From Pirellulales bacterium (GTDB taxonomy: Bacteria; Planctomycetota; Planctomycetia; Pirellulales; JAICIG01), in the NCBI GenBank assembly GCA_025924495.1, contig JAICIG010000205.1:1-13505 (forward strand): DNA of 13,505 nt, given 5' to 3'. The position numbers were made by a program, and so were the translations under genes. Below the pieces are notes generated by a model, which was not told the DNA's origin, did no database searches, and saw only the letters and a program-made list of their open reading frames with translations. This document shows positions 1-6,672 of this stretch, one piece after another. Each line of letters starts with the position of its first letter. Position 1 is the stretch's first letter.

Positions 1-1
1 A

Positions 2-88
2 AAGTACAACGATCCGAAAAAGTCGGAAATCAAAGTCACCGTGAAAGCAGGAAAGAACGACATTCCGATTCCCTTGACGTCGAAATAG
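2..88 (+). CDS. C-terminal end of a transthyretin-like (carboxypeptidase-regulatory-like) lipoprotein, cut by the window edge
   Basis: Frame 2 is open from the first base to a TAG at 86-88 and gives 28 residues (KYNDPKKSEIKVTVKAGKND, then a short IPIPL-containing end). The pattern of a Lys-Tyr, a short polar stretch, an alternating beta strand (IKVTVKAG) and a terminal hydrophobic strand matches the end of the complete small lipoprotein at 4911-5390, where KQYA is followed by a TASVKL strand and FDFNL. The fold family is therefore inferred by comparison with that neighbour. The stop lies 31 bases before the GTG of the TPR/ASPIC protein, so the two probably share a transcript. The lipobox and most of the protein are outside the window. 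Confidence 0.7.
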   Translation, partial: KYNDPKKSEIKVTVKAGKNDIPIPLTSK

Positions 89-119
89 CCGTTCGTTCCG
101 CAAGCCGCTCGGTCGTCTC

Positions 120-3100
120 GTGAAACGCGAAAAATCGGTGGTAGCGCGCGAAGACGCCCAAGCCGCGCAGGGGCCGCAGGCAGCGGCAAACGAGCCCGGC
201 AGGAAGCGACGCCGACTGCTCCCGGCGATCGCCGCCGCGGCCATGCTGGCCGCGGCCTATTGCGGTTATCATTTTTGGAGGGCAGACGTCTCCGCCGAAG
301 CGTTGCTTAAGCAGGCCCGCCGGGCCCTGGACTCCAAGGACTACGCCGCCGCCGAGGACTTGTGCCTGCGGCTGATCGCTCGAGAGGGACCATCGGCTCG
401 GGTGCTGCTGGTGGCGGGCGAGGCCGCCACGAAACAAGGTCGGCTGACCGATGCGCTGGGCTACTACGCGCAGCTTCCGGAGGCCGCAGACCATGAAACG
501 GCCCTCGGCCATGCGGCCGCCGGCGACATTCTGCTGCAAACGTATCACGCCTCGGCCGCCGAAGCGCAATATCGCCGCGCCTTGGCCATCGATCCGGAGT
601 TGCGCTACGCGCGCGACCACCTTGCGTATTTGCTTGGCATCGAGGGGCGTCGCTGGGAATCGCTCCCGCTCTTGTTCTCTCTGTTGCGCGACGACCAGTT
701 CTCCTTGGAGCAACTGATGTTGCTGGGCAACCATGCGTTGGCCATCGACAAGAGTGATGAACTGGAGCGATTTCGCCAGGCGGCGCCAGACGACCCGCTG
801 CCTCTGCTCGGAGAGGCGCGCATGGCGATCCACCGCTCGCTCATGCGGAAGGCAAAAGGACTGTTGAAACAGGTCGTGGCCAAAGCGCCGAACGAGATCG
901 AGGCCCAGGCCGAGCTAGGACAGGTGCTGCTGGCCGAAGCCGACCCGGAACTAGACCGCTGGCTCCTGGAATCGGCGCCGGTCGCCGAGGCGCACCCGGA
1001 CGTTTGGGTGACCCGCGGGCAATGGGCCTTGCAGCACGGCGATGCGCGTGGAGCGGCGCGCTGTTTTTGGGAGGCGATCAAGCGCGATCCGGCGCATCAA
1101 GCGGCCACCTACCGCTTGGCGCAGTCGCTGGAATCCTTGGGCGATTCGGCGACGGCGCGGAACTTGAGCGAGCGGGCGGCGCGGCTGCAAAAGCTGGGCA
1201 GCCTGACGGAAATGCTGTGGACGAACCGCCGCAATCTAAACTGGCTCCGCTCAGCGGCCGAACTGACGGAGTCGGTCGGTTGCGTCTGGGAGGCCTCGGC
1301 CTGGCATCGCGTCATTCTCAGCGTCAGCCCGAATGAAAAGGCCAGCCAGGCAGCCTTGCAGCGACTAGAGCCCGTGTTGCGAGAAGGGCCGCCGCTAGTG
1401 CTGGATTCAGCGAACCCCGCCAGGCAGATCGACCTTTCCGATTTCGCCTTGCCTCGCTGGGACGCCGAGTCTTTGGGAGTGAAACCCTCGGCGGCGCCAG
1501 AATTGGCGAACGATCGAACGAAGTTCGCCGACGTCGCCGCCCAGGCCGGCATCGACTTTCGCTACTACGCCAGCAGCGACAGCCAGGGAGACGGTCGGCG
1601 GATGTTTCAGTTCACCGGCGGCGGCGTCGCCGTACTCGATTACGACGCCGACGGCTGGCCCGATCTTTACTTCACGCAAGGTTGTCGCTGGCCGCCCGCC
1701 GCGGGGCAGACCGAGCATTGGGACCGCCTGTACCGCAATCGGGGCGACGGGACCTTCGAAGACGTCACCACAGTCGCCCGTTTGCAGGAAGAACGCTTCA
1801 GTCAGGGAGTCACTGCCGGCGATTTCAACAACGACGGCTTCGCCGATCTCTACATCGCCAACATCGGCGTCAATCGGCTCTATATGAACCAGGGAGACGG
1901 CACGTTTCGAGATGTCAGCGATGCGGCCGGCATCGACGCTGATGCCTGGACGACCAGCTGCCTGTTGGCGGATGTGAATGGCGACGGTCTCTCGGACATC
2001 TACGACGTCAATTACCTTCAAGGCCCGGACGTCTATGAAAAAGTTTGTTCCGACAACGGCAGACCGCGGACTTGCATGCCGACGATTTTCGAGCCGCAGC
2101 CGGACCGCTTTTACTTGAATCTGGGAGACGGCCGTTTCGAAGAACGCACGAAGGCGGCCGGGCTGAGCGTCGCGGGCGGCAATGGCTTGGGCGTCGTCGC
2201 CGGCGATCTCGATGGCTCGGGCCGGCTCAGCCTGTTCGTGGCCAACGATGAGGACGCCAACTTTTGTTTTACGAATGAAACGCCCGAACCGGGGGCCGAG
2301 CCGAAATTCGTCGAACGCGGCGTGCTTTCCGGTCTGGCTTACGACGGCGACGGCAAGGCGTTGGCCTGCATGGGCGTCGCCGCCGGCGACGCGGATGGCA
2401 ACGGCCGACTCGACCTGTATGTCACGAATTACTATCAAGAACCGAATACGCTCTACCTGCAGAACTCCGACGGCATGTTTGTCGACGCCACGACGACCAG
2501 CGGCTTGCGAGCGCCCAGCTACGCCATGTTGGGCTTCGGCACGCAGTTCCTTGACGGCGAACTCGACGGCGAACTCGACCTGGTCGTGGCCAACGGCCAC
2601 ATTGAGGATTTGTCGTATCAGCAGATTCCTTACCAGATGCCGCCGCAATACTTTCGCGGGCTGGGCGGAGGCAAATTCAAGGAACTGCCGGCCGCCGAGT
2701 TGGGGGAGTTCTTCCAAGGCAAATACCTGGGCCGCGGCTTGGCTCGGCTCGATTTCAACCGCGACGGCCGTGAAGACTTCGTCGTTTCCGACCTTGAGGA
2801 GCCGGCCGCCCTGGTCGCCAACGTCTCGCCCAAGACAGGGCATTTTCTCGCCATTCAACTTCGTGGCGTGAAGTCGGCGCGCGACGCGATCGGCGCCGAG
2901 CTCACGGTCGTCGCCGGCGGACGCCGCCGCACGCAATGGCTCACCGCGGGCGACGGCTATCAGGCCAGCAACGAGCGTCAGCTCGTGTTCGGACTCGGCG
3001 CAGAAAATCGCGTCGAGAAGCTTTCCGTTCGCTGGCCTTCCGGCTTGCGCCAGGAATTCGCCGACCTGGCCGCCGATCAGGCCTTAATGCTTGTCGAGGG

Positions 3101-3128
3101 TTCGCCTCGTATCACGCGTCTGCCTTGA
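120..3128 (+). CDS. Membrane-anchored TPR + FG-GAP/VCBS repeat + ASPIC/UnbV domain protein (CRTAC1-like)
   Basis: 1002 aa. After a basic N-terminus (RKRRRLL) there is one hydrophobic segment at about residues 34-52, probably a signal anchor that puts the rest outside the cytoplasm. Residues about 57-415 are helical TPR-type repeats (for example AEAQYRRALAIDP). Residues about 467-900 carry FG-GAP/VCBS beta-propeller repeats with calcium-type loops: DYDADGWPDL, DFNNDGFADL, DVNGDGLSDI, DLDGSGRLSL, DADGNGRLDL and DFNRDGREDF. Residues about 907-995 are an ASPIC/UnbV domain, recognised by GAELTV, GDGYQASNERQLVFGLG and VRWPSG. Such proteins are common in planctomycetes next to DUF1559 and small lipoprotein genes; their biochemical role is unknown, and adhesion or scaffold function is only inferred. 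The GTG at 120 gives a complete anchor and lies 31 bases after the preceding stop, but no convincing Shine-Dalgarno site is visible. One propeller loop contains a 12-base tandem duplication (2553-2576). Confidence 0.93.
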   Translation: MKREKSVVAREDAQAAQGPQAAANEPGRKRRRLLPAIAAAAMLAAAYCGYHFWRADVSAEALLKQARRALDSKDYAAAEDLCLRLIAREGPSARVLLVAGEAATKQGRLTDALGYYAQLPEAADHETALGHAAAGDILLQTYHASAAEAQYRRALAIDPELRYARDHLAYLLGIEGRRWESLPLLFSLLRDDQFSLEQLMLLGNHALAIDKSDELERFRQAAPDDPLPLLGEARMAIHRSLMRKAKGLLKQVVAKAPNEIEAQAELGQVLLAEADPELDRWLLESAPVAEAHPDVWVTRGQWALQHGDARGAARCFWEAIKRDPAHQAATYRLAQSLESLGDSATARNLSERAARLQKLGSLTEMLWTNRRNLNWLRSAAELTESVGCVWEASAWHRVILSVSPNEKASQAALQRLEPVLREGPPLVLDSANPARQIDLSDFALPRWDAESLGVKPSAAPELANDRTKFADVAAQAGIDFRYYASSDSQGDGRRMFQFTGGGVAVLDYDADGWPDLYFTQGCRWPPAAGQTEHWDRLYRNRGDGTFEDVTTVARLQEERFSQGVTAGDFNNDGFADLYIANIGVNRLYMNQGDGTFRDVSDAAGIDADAWTTSCLLADVNGDGLSDIYDVNYLQGPDVYEKVCSDNGRPRTCMPTIFEPQPDRFYLNLGDGRFEERTKAAGLSVAGGNGLGVVAGDLDGSGRLSLFVANDEDANFCFTNETPEPGAEPKFVERGVLSGLAYDGDGKALACMGVAAGDADGNGRLDLYVTNYYQEPNTLYLQNSDGMFVDATTTSGLRAPSYAMLGFGTQFLDGELDGELDLVVANGHIEDLSYQQIPYQMPPQYFRGLGGGKFKELPAAELGEFFQGKYLGRGLARLDFNRDGREDFVVSDLEEPAALVANVSPKTGHFLAIQLRGVKSARDAIGAELTVVAGGRRRTQWLTAGDGYQASNERQLVFGLGAENRVEKLSVRWPSGLRQEFADLAADQALMLVEGSPRITRLP

Positions 3129-3206
3129 TTCGGTCGCTTATGCCGATAATCGCGTCGCTTGGCGTCTCGCCAATTGCTCGCCGAGACCATATTCACGGTG
3201 ATCGAA

Positions 3207-3271
3207 AATCCCGGCAAGGCGGCAGGCGCCTCTCTCGGCGATCGCATTGTAAAGCCGATCATACGGCGAGC
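3207..3271. repeat. Dispersed intergenic repeat, copy 1
   Basis: Bases 3207-3235 are identical to 5727-5755 (29 of 29). The next 36 bases (3236-3271) align without gaps to 5756-5791 at clearly lower identity, ending in a shared ACGGCGAGC. The identical core can fold as AGGCG, loop GCAGG, CGCCT. Both copies lie in gene-free DNA on the same strand. The minus strand reads REAPAALPG in one frame in both copies, a likely source of spurious small ORF calls. I see no transposase, no target duplication and no third copy in the window. Confidence 0.85.
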
Positions 3272-3480
3272 GCCCTAGTTAAGAGCGTTGCCGCTGGCAA
3301 CAGCGCCTCAGCCGCAATCCAGAGGCGAGCTTATCTTGAAATCGTTTGTGACCCCAAGTCGACAAACGAGACCTTGCACCCGCATCTCATGCACGACGAA
3401 CGAGCGCCCGCGTCAAATATTTTAATGACTTTGCTGTAACTGCGAAACTCGCTCGGTCCACTGCGGTTTAATGCGTTATG

Positions 3481-3561
3481 CGCAAAGGCAGTTGCTAGAA
3501 ACTTTGCGTTTCTACTCAACTCGCAGACGTAGTTTGTTTAAAGAAATTAAAAAATAAAGGA
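3481..3561 (+). promoter_or_regulatory. DUF1559 gene leader with two mutually exclusive hairpins and a Shine-Dalgarno site
   Basis: CGCAAAG (3481-3487) is a perfect inverted repeat with CTTTGCG (3502-3508). Alternatively, AGTTG and TAGAAAC (3490-3502) pair with GTTTCTA and CAACT (3508-3521) around a TTTGC loop, with a small internal loop. Both use bases 3502-3508, so they cannot form together. An A-rich stretch leads to AAAGGA at 3556-3561, six bases before the ATG at 3568. Such competing stems could act as an attenuator or switch; that is inference. Confidence 0.45.
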
Positions 3562-3567
3562 TTCGAC

Positions 3568-4638
3568 ATGGACCAGAGAGAGGCGCGAAGATCGCTGCGA
3601 TTTGACCGAGCGGGGGGATTTACGCTCGTGGAGTTGCTGGTGGTGATTGCCATCATTGGGATTCTGATCGCGTTGCTGCTGCCGGCAGTTCAAGCCGCGC
3701 GTGAAGCGGCGCGTCGCAGCTCTTGCAACAACAATATCAAGCAAATTGTGATAGCGCTGCAGAACTATCATGACGTGGCCAAGGTATTTCCGCCTCGAAT
3801 GACCGGCACGACGCAGGGTACCTACAATAATGGCGGAAGGATCAGTGCATTTGTCCTGCTGTTGCCATACATGGAACAACAAGTGCTCTACAATCAAATT
3901 CAAAGCCCGCTGACCGGCAACAACGGCTCGACGCAGTACCCAGCCGGCGGTCCCGTGCCCTGGGATGGAAACTACATGCCGTGGGACACGAATCAAAAGA
4001 ACCTGGTTTGTCCTTCTGAGACTGGCATCACTCTCACCACGCCGAACACACTGGCAAGAGGGAACTACGCCTTTTGTTTTGGCGACTCGATGTCGCTCGT
4101 GAACTCAAACAGTCCGCGAGGAATCTTCGGGAACAATTCGCGCGTTAGCACTGCTAACATCCCAGATGGCACGAGCAATACTGTGGCCGTCTCAGAGCAC
4201 TCTATCGGTACAAGCGCTTTGACCGTTCGCGGCGGCGTGGCCCAAAGCGTGACGGGAGTCCAGAGCAACCCTTCGATCTGCATGGCGAAAGCCGCCAACG
4301 GTTTCTACATTTCGGGCGCAAATCCTGCATGGTGGGTAGGTATGCGGTGGATGGACGGCGCAACGTGGTATTCGGCATTTAACACGGTGTTGCCGCCGAA
4401 CAGTCCGAATTGCACGGTGTCGACTTGGGATGGAGATATTGGCGTGAGCTCCGTCAGCAGCTATCACCCGGCTGGCGTCCTGGCGGGAATGGCAGATGGC
4501 TCGGTCCGCTTTATTTCAGAAGCAATCGACTGCGGTAACCTGACCTTGCCCGATGTAACCGCAGGCCCGAGTCCCTATGGCGTCTGGGGATCGCTAGGAT
4601 CGAAGGAGGGCGGCGATATGCGCGGGACTGGGAATTAA
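3568..4638 (+). CDS. DUF1559 domain protein with type IV prepilin-like N-terminus
   Basis: 356 aa. A short basic leader ends in a prepilin peptidase site: Gly17 followed by [19 protein letters not shown], with Glu at mature position 5, giving an N-methylated hydrophobic helix at about residues 18-40. [11 protein letters not shown] follows, as is standard for this family. The long variable region reads like secreted protein, rich in Asn, Gly, Thr and Ser. Near the C-terminus, [12 protein letters not shown] is the H-X9-DG motif of planctomycete DUF1559 proteins, followed by VRFISEAID. The family is massively expanded in Planctomycetes; pseudopilin-like export through a type II/IV-pilus-related machine is inferred from the N-terminus, and the function is not established. 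The start is supported by AAAGGA six bases upstream. The lipoprotein gene follows 272 bases downstream, a frequent pairing in this phylum. Confidence 0.95.
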   Translation: MDQREARRSLRFDRAGGFTLVELLVVIAIIGILIALLLPAVQAAREAARRSSCNNNIKQIVIALQNYHDVAKVFPPRMTGTTQGTYNNGGRISAFVLLLPYMEQQVLYNQIQSPLTGNNGSTQYPAGGPVPWDGNYMPWDTNQKNLVCPSETGITLTTPNTLARGNYAFCFGDSMSLVNSNSPRGIFGNNSRVSTANIPDGTSNTVAVSEHSIGTSALTVRGGVAQSVTGVQSNPSICMAKAANGFYISGANPAWWVGMRWMDGATWYSAFNTVLPPNSPNCTVSTWDGDIGVSSVSSYHPAGVLAGMADGSVRFISEAIDCGNLTLPDVTAGPSPYGVWGSLGSKEGGDMRGTGN

Positions 4639-4910
4639 TCCAGTCGTCCGGGGCGGATATGTCGTCCGAACCGCTCGACATCAGGCGCCGCGCTCGACGA
4701 GTTTGCCGGCGCCGTCCGTTTTGCCGAGGGCTCTTTTGAAAGTCGCTGTGCCGATCGCGGCGCAGGGGGCCGCCCGTGCATAAACGCGGCTTGTCCCAGG
4801 CGGTCTTCGACGGTTAGTTCGCAATTCAGTCTCTGTGCAACAGCGTCGTGAGATTGTGAGCAACCGCACTAGTTTTTAATGCTGAGACACAAAGTTCAAG
4901 GGAACACGAG
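4639..4910. other. Gap between DUF1559 and lipoprotein genes, with a hairpin and a weak promoter candidate
   Basis: No gene is supported here. CTGTGCCG (4746-4753), loop ATCG, CGGCGCAG (4758-4765) forms an 8-bp stem with one G-U pair. It could end the DUF1559 transcript, but it has no U tract. TTGTGA (4854-4859), a 17-base spacer and TAATGC (4877-4882) is a weak sigma-70-like candidate about 28 bases before the lipoprotein ATG. Both are low-confidence calls. Confidence 0.35.
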
Positions 4911-5390
4911 ATGGTTGGAACTTATCACGCCTTCGTGGCGACTGCGATGATTGCCGTTGTCGTTTCTGGTTGCTCGCGAAACGCGAAGCCGGCACGAACG
5001 CCGGTGTCTGGCGCCGTATCGTATCAAGGCAAGCCGGTTGAAGGCGCAACTGTGTCGTTTTCTCCGATCGGAACCGGAGTTATCGCAACGGCAATTACCG
5101 ACTCGTCTGGCAAATACGTCTTGCACACCTTCGAGGAAGGAGACGGAGCTGTGCCGGGCGATTATCGCGTCACGATCTCAAAAATGATCACTGAGGATAA
5201 GATGGCGGGAAAGACCCCCGACGAAATTTCGGAGGCATATATCGCAATGCAGGCTCGAGGCGAGCCGATTCCGCAACCGCAAGTCAAGCATCTTTTGCCA
5301 AAGCAGTATGCCACGGCGGAAACGAGCACGGAGACTGCTAGCGTCAAACTCGACCAGCCTAATACGTTCGATTTTAATCTAATCGACTAG
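4911..5390 (+). CDS. Small transthyretin-like (carboxypeptidase-regulatory-like) lipoprotein
   Basis: 159 aa. The N-terminus has a hydrophobic signal segment ending in VVVSGC, a lipobox with Cys21 as the predicted lipidated residue. It is followed by PVSGAVSYQGKPVEGATVSF, the start of a transthyretin/carboxypeptidase-regulatory-like beta sandwich, and then SSGKYVLHT and VPGDYRVTISK, which are typical strands of this fold in planctomycete lipoproteins. The C-terminal strand (NTFDFNLID) closes the domain. The role is unknown; a cell-envelope binding or structural protein is likely. AAGGGA at 4898-4903 lies seven bases before the ATG. It follows the DUF1559 gene on the same strand, and its 3' end is paralogous to the fragment at 2-88. 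A strong hairpin starts about 50 bases after the stop. Confidence 0.92.
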   Translation: MVGTYHAFVATAMIAVVVSGCSRNAKPARTPVSGAVSYQGKPVEGATVSFSPIGTGVIATAITDSSGKYVLHTFEEGDGAVPGDYRVTISKMITEDKMAGKTPDEISEAYIAMQARGEPIPQPQVKHLLPKQYATAETSTETASVKLDQPNTFDFNLID

Positions 5391-5439
5391 CTTTAAAGCA
5401 GCGCGGCGCGAACTACTGGATCGCAAGGATGCGGATGGA

Positions 5440-5477
5440 GAACCGAATGGCGGAACCCGCCGGGCGCCGTTCGGTTT
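5440..5477 (+). terminator. Terminator-like hairpin after the lipoprotein gene
   Basis: ACCGAATGGCG (5442-5452) pairs with CGCCGTTCGGT (5465-5475), 11 bp with one G-U pair, extended by one A-T and one G-U pair. The loop is 12 nt and can close further through CCC/GGG. The U tract is short (TTT at 5475-5477). It begins about 50 bases after the stop at 5390. Confidence 0.6.
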
Positions 5478-5726
5478 GGTGACGCGAGAACGATGGCGAC
5501 AAGCTGAATCGAGAGTACTCAAGTGCGTAGGCGCTCGTATTGCAGAATCGATGCCGGCGGAGACTTCGTACCCGTCGATAAGGCGGTTTGCTAGGGCCGT
5601 TGAGGACATTGAGAGGTTCGCTTCGCGATAGCTTGGCCGCTCCTTGACGTCTTGTGGCGCAGGCTTGCTCCCCGCTAGCCCGAGGGTTCCCCCGTGGTCC
5701 AGGGCTGTCGATGAACAGCGGTCGCC

Positions 5727-5791
5727 AATCCCGGCAAGGCGGCAGGCGCCTCTCTAGCCGGCCACATCGTAAGGCGGAATGTACGGCGAGC
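5727..5791. repeat. Dispersed intergenic repeat, copy 2
   Basis: Bases 5727-5755 are identical to 3207-3235, and 5756-5791 is the diverged continuation. It has the same orientation as copy 1 and again lies in non-coding DNA, about 120 bases upstream of the RRM gene promoter. The conserved block keeps the AGGCG/CGCCT hairpin. Confidence 0.85.
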
Positions 5792-5832
5792 ACCTGAGCA
5801 CGGCCAGGAACGGCGGTCGGGGGCCGACACGG

Positions 5833-5851
5833 CTTGGCGCCTGGCGCCGAG
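5833..5851. other. GC-rich perfect hairpin between the repeat and the RRM promoter
   Basis: CTTGGCGC, loop CTG, GCGCCGAG: an 8-bp stem with one G-U pair and a 3-base loop. No U tract follows on either strand. It could be a transcription roadblock or a folded boundary isolating the RRM promoter at 5913; its function is unknown. Confidence 0.4.
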
Positions 5852-5912
5852 GGCAGTGGAACGTCCTGAGCCGGCCGCTGGCCGAAATAACGATGCATTT
5901 AGAACCCGGACA

Positions 5913-5921
5913 TGGTATAAA
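5913..5921 (+). promoter_or_regulatory. Extended -10 promoter of the first RRM gene
   Basis: TGG directly precedes TATAAA (5916-5921), giving a TGn-TATAAA extended -10. No good -35 hexamer is visible, which is normal for extended -10 promoters. The second RRM gene has the same architecture at 12156-12164, and both are followed after nine bases by the same 16-nt box. A start near 5928 is predicted. Confidence 0.6.
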
Positions 5922-5930
5922 CCTTCCGGA

Positions 5931-6081
5931 CGGTTGGACGACGCGATCAGAAGGGCTCCCCGATACGCGGGAACTGTACGCTGCTTGCTTATCGACATTG
6001 CCGCCTGGCGGACCACCATACTGGTCCCTTTCATCCGGCCCTGAAAGCATCATTGGGTCGGCCGCACCGTTTCTCCAGGAG
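5931..6081 (+). promoter_or_regulatory. Structured 5' leader of the first RRM gene (candidate regulatory RNA)
   Basis: Elements in order: a 5' box CGGTTGGACGACGCGA (5931-5946); a small stem CCCG/CGGG (5959-5971) followed by GAACT and CGCTGCT; the motif CCTGGCG; hairpin GGACCA, CCATAC, TGGTCC (6010-6027), followed by CTTTC; hairpin CCGGCCC/GGGTCGG (6035-6061) with a GAAAGCATCA-containing loop; and Shine-Dalgarno AGGAG (6077-6081), seven bases before the GTG at 6089. Every element recurs in the leader of the second RRM gene (11999-12146, minus), with matching distance from the middle hairpin to the start codon (61 bases in both). In the middle stem one pair is A-T here and G-C there, so base pairing is preserved. 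Regulatory function, such as cold response or autoregulation by the RRM protein, is inference. Confidence 0.7.
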
Positions 6082-6088
6082 CCTGAAC

Positions 6089-6421
6089 GTGGGTAAGAAA
6101 CTTTATGTCGGCAATCTGAGCTACACCGTCACGAGCGCTAATCTGGAAGAACTGTTTTCCCAGTTCGGCCAGGTGCGCAGCGCCCAGGTGATCGAAGACC
6201 GGGATACCGGCCGAAGCAAGGGCTTTGCCTTTGTTGAAATGGACAACGACAATGCCGCACGCGACGCAATCGCTGCACTGCACGACAAGGAATACGAAGG
6301 ACGGCCCCTGACGGTCAACGAAGCAAAGCCTCGCGAAGATCGTGGCGGCGGCGGGCGTGGCGGTTACGGCGGACGTGGCGGCGGTGGTGGCGGCGGCGGC
6401 CGCGGCGGTTTCCGTCGATAA
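6089..6421 (+). CDS. RRM RNA-binding protein with glycine/arginine-rich tail
   Basis: 110 aa with a single RRM domain (residues about 3-80): RNP2 is LYVGNL at 5-10 and RNP1 is KGFAFVEM at 44-51, with the aromatic residues that stack on RNA bases. A Gly/Arg-rich tail (RGG-type, from about residue 86) follows. Related small bacterial RRM proteins, best known in cyanobacteria as Rbp proteins, are often induced by cold and bind single-stranded RNA. The GTG at 6089 is chosen because AGGAG lies seven bases upstream, and because the paralogue at 11686-11994 starts at the equivalent GTG with the same spacing. A longer in-frame TTG at 6053 would lie in the conserved leader hairpin. RRM identity to the paralogue is roughly 78% by eye over the first 85 residues. 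Confidence 0.95.
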   Translation: MGKKLYVGNLSYTVTSANLEELFSQFGQVRSAQVIEDRDTGRSKGFAFVEMDNDNAARDAIAALHDKEYEGRPLTVNEAKPREDRGGGGRGGYGGRGGGGGGGGRGGFRR

Positions 6422-6672
6422 GTCCAACGCATTTGTACTTCCCGACCCAACGCATGGCGTCGACCTGACCGGCGCGCCCGATGGCCGCCGGTTTGCTCAC
6501 GGCAGTCAGCTACGGCCGTGCGGAGCCTCGCCGCAGCTTCACATCGGCTGCGGTTGCCGTTCCGTTTATAGTTTCCAGTCGCGCCGTCGCTGGCTGCGTT
6601 TTCGCTGGCGGCAGGCGATCGAAAATCGCTTGCAATAACTTCCGCGGAAGATGCGGAAGATTTGTGCCTGCC
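6422..6672. other. Gap between the first RRM gene and the chromate transporter gene
   Basis: Apart from the hairpin at 6468-6494 I see no element that I can support. The frame of the transporter stays open upstream to 6481, but that part lacks family similarity and begins inside the hairpin loop, so I treat it as non-coding. Confidence 0.5.
6468..6494 (+). terminator. Terminator-like hairpin after the first RRM gene
   Basis: ACCGGCG (6468-6474) pairs perfectly with CGCCGGT (6486-6492) around an 11-nt loop and is followed by a short TTT. It lies 47 bases after the RRM stop codon. Confidence 0.5.

Larger units (their letters stand above)
3129..3567. other. 439-base intergenic stretch between the ASPIC gene and the DUF1559 gene
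   Basis: No credible gene is seen on either strand. It holds one copy of a dispersed repeat (3207-3271), a small perfect hairpin with GTTGCC and GGCAAC arms around a GCT loop (3287-3301), and an AT-richer leader with overlapping inverted repeats before the DUF1559 start. I see no clear terminator for the upstream gene. Confidence 0.7.
5391..6088. other. 0.7-kb gene-free stretch between the lipoprotein and RRM genes
   Basis: It contains, in order, a terminator-like hairpin (5440-5477), about 250 bases in which I see nothing, the second dispersed repeat copy (5727-5791), a GC-rich hairpin (5833-5851), and the promoter and structured leader of the RRM gene. The minus-strand open frames crossing this stretch show no recognisable domain or good start, and they run over the repeat and leader, so I treat them as chance. 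Confidence 0.7.

Noticed and set aside
36..833. 265-aa open frame on the minus strand at the window start
   Set aside because: Antisense to the lipoprotein tail and the TPR region, with a Gln/Arg-rich low-complexity composition and no domain.
1407..2936. 509-aa open frame on the minus strand inside the TPR/ASPIC gene
   Set aside because: It lies wholly antisense to a gene with clear domains; its length follows from high GC and the codon bias of the sense strand, and it shows no recognisable motif.
4681..4869. 62-aa minus-strand frame between the DUF1559 and lipoprotein genes
   Set aside because: Arg-rich, no Shine-Dalgarno site, no motif, and it overlaps the hairpin and the probable lipoprotein promoter.
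5413..5898. 161-aa minus-strand open frame, with an overlapping 119-aa frame at 5675-6034
   Set aside because: They run across a terminator hairpin, the dispersed repeat and the RRM leader; no ribosome-binding site or domain is seen, and the composition is Arg/Pro-rich.
6053..6088. Longer TTG start for the first RRM protein
   Set aside because: The extra residues lack similarity to the paralogue and the segment is the conserved leader; the GTG at 6089 has AGGAG at proper spacing.
6330..6415. GGC-rich repetitive tract that could be taken for a non-coding simple repeat
   Set aside because: It is in frame and encodes the Gly/Arg-rich tail of the RRM protein, ending in a normal stop.
6481..6672. 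N-terminal extension of the chromate transporter
   Set aside because: 64 Arg/Ala-rich residues without family similarity, starting within a terminator-like hairpin; the ATG at 6673 gives the usual family length.
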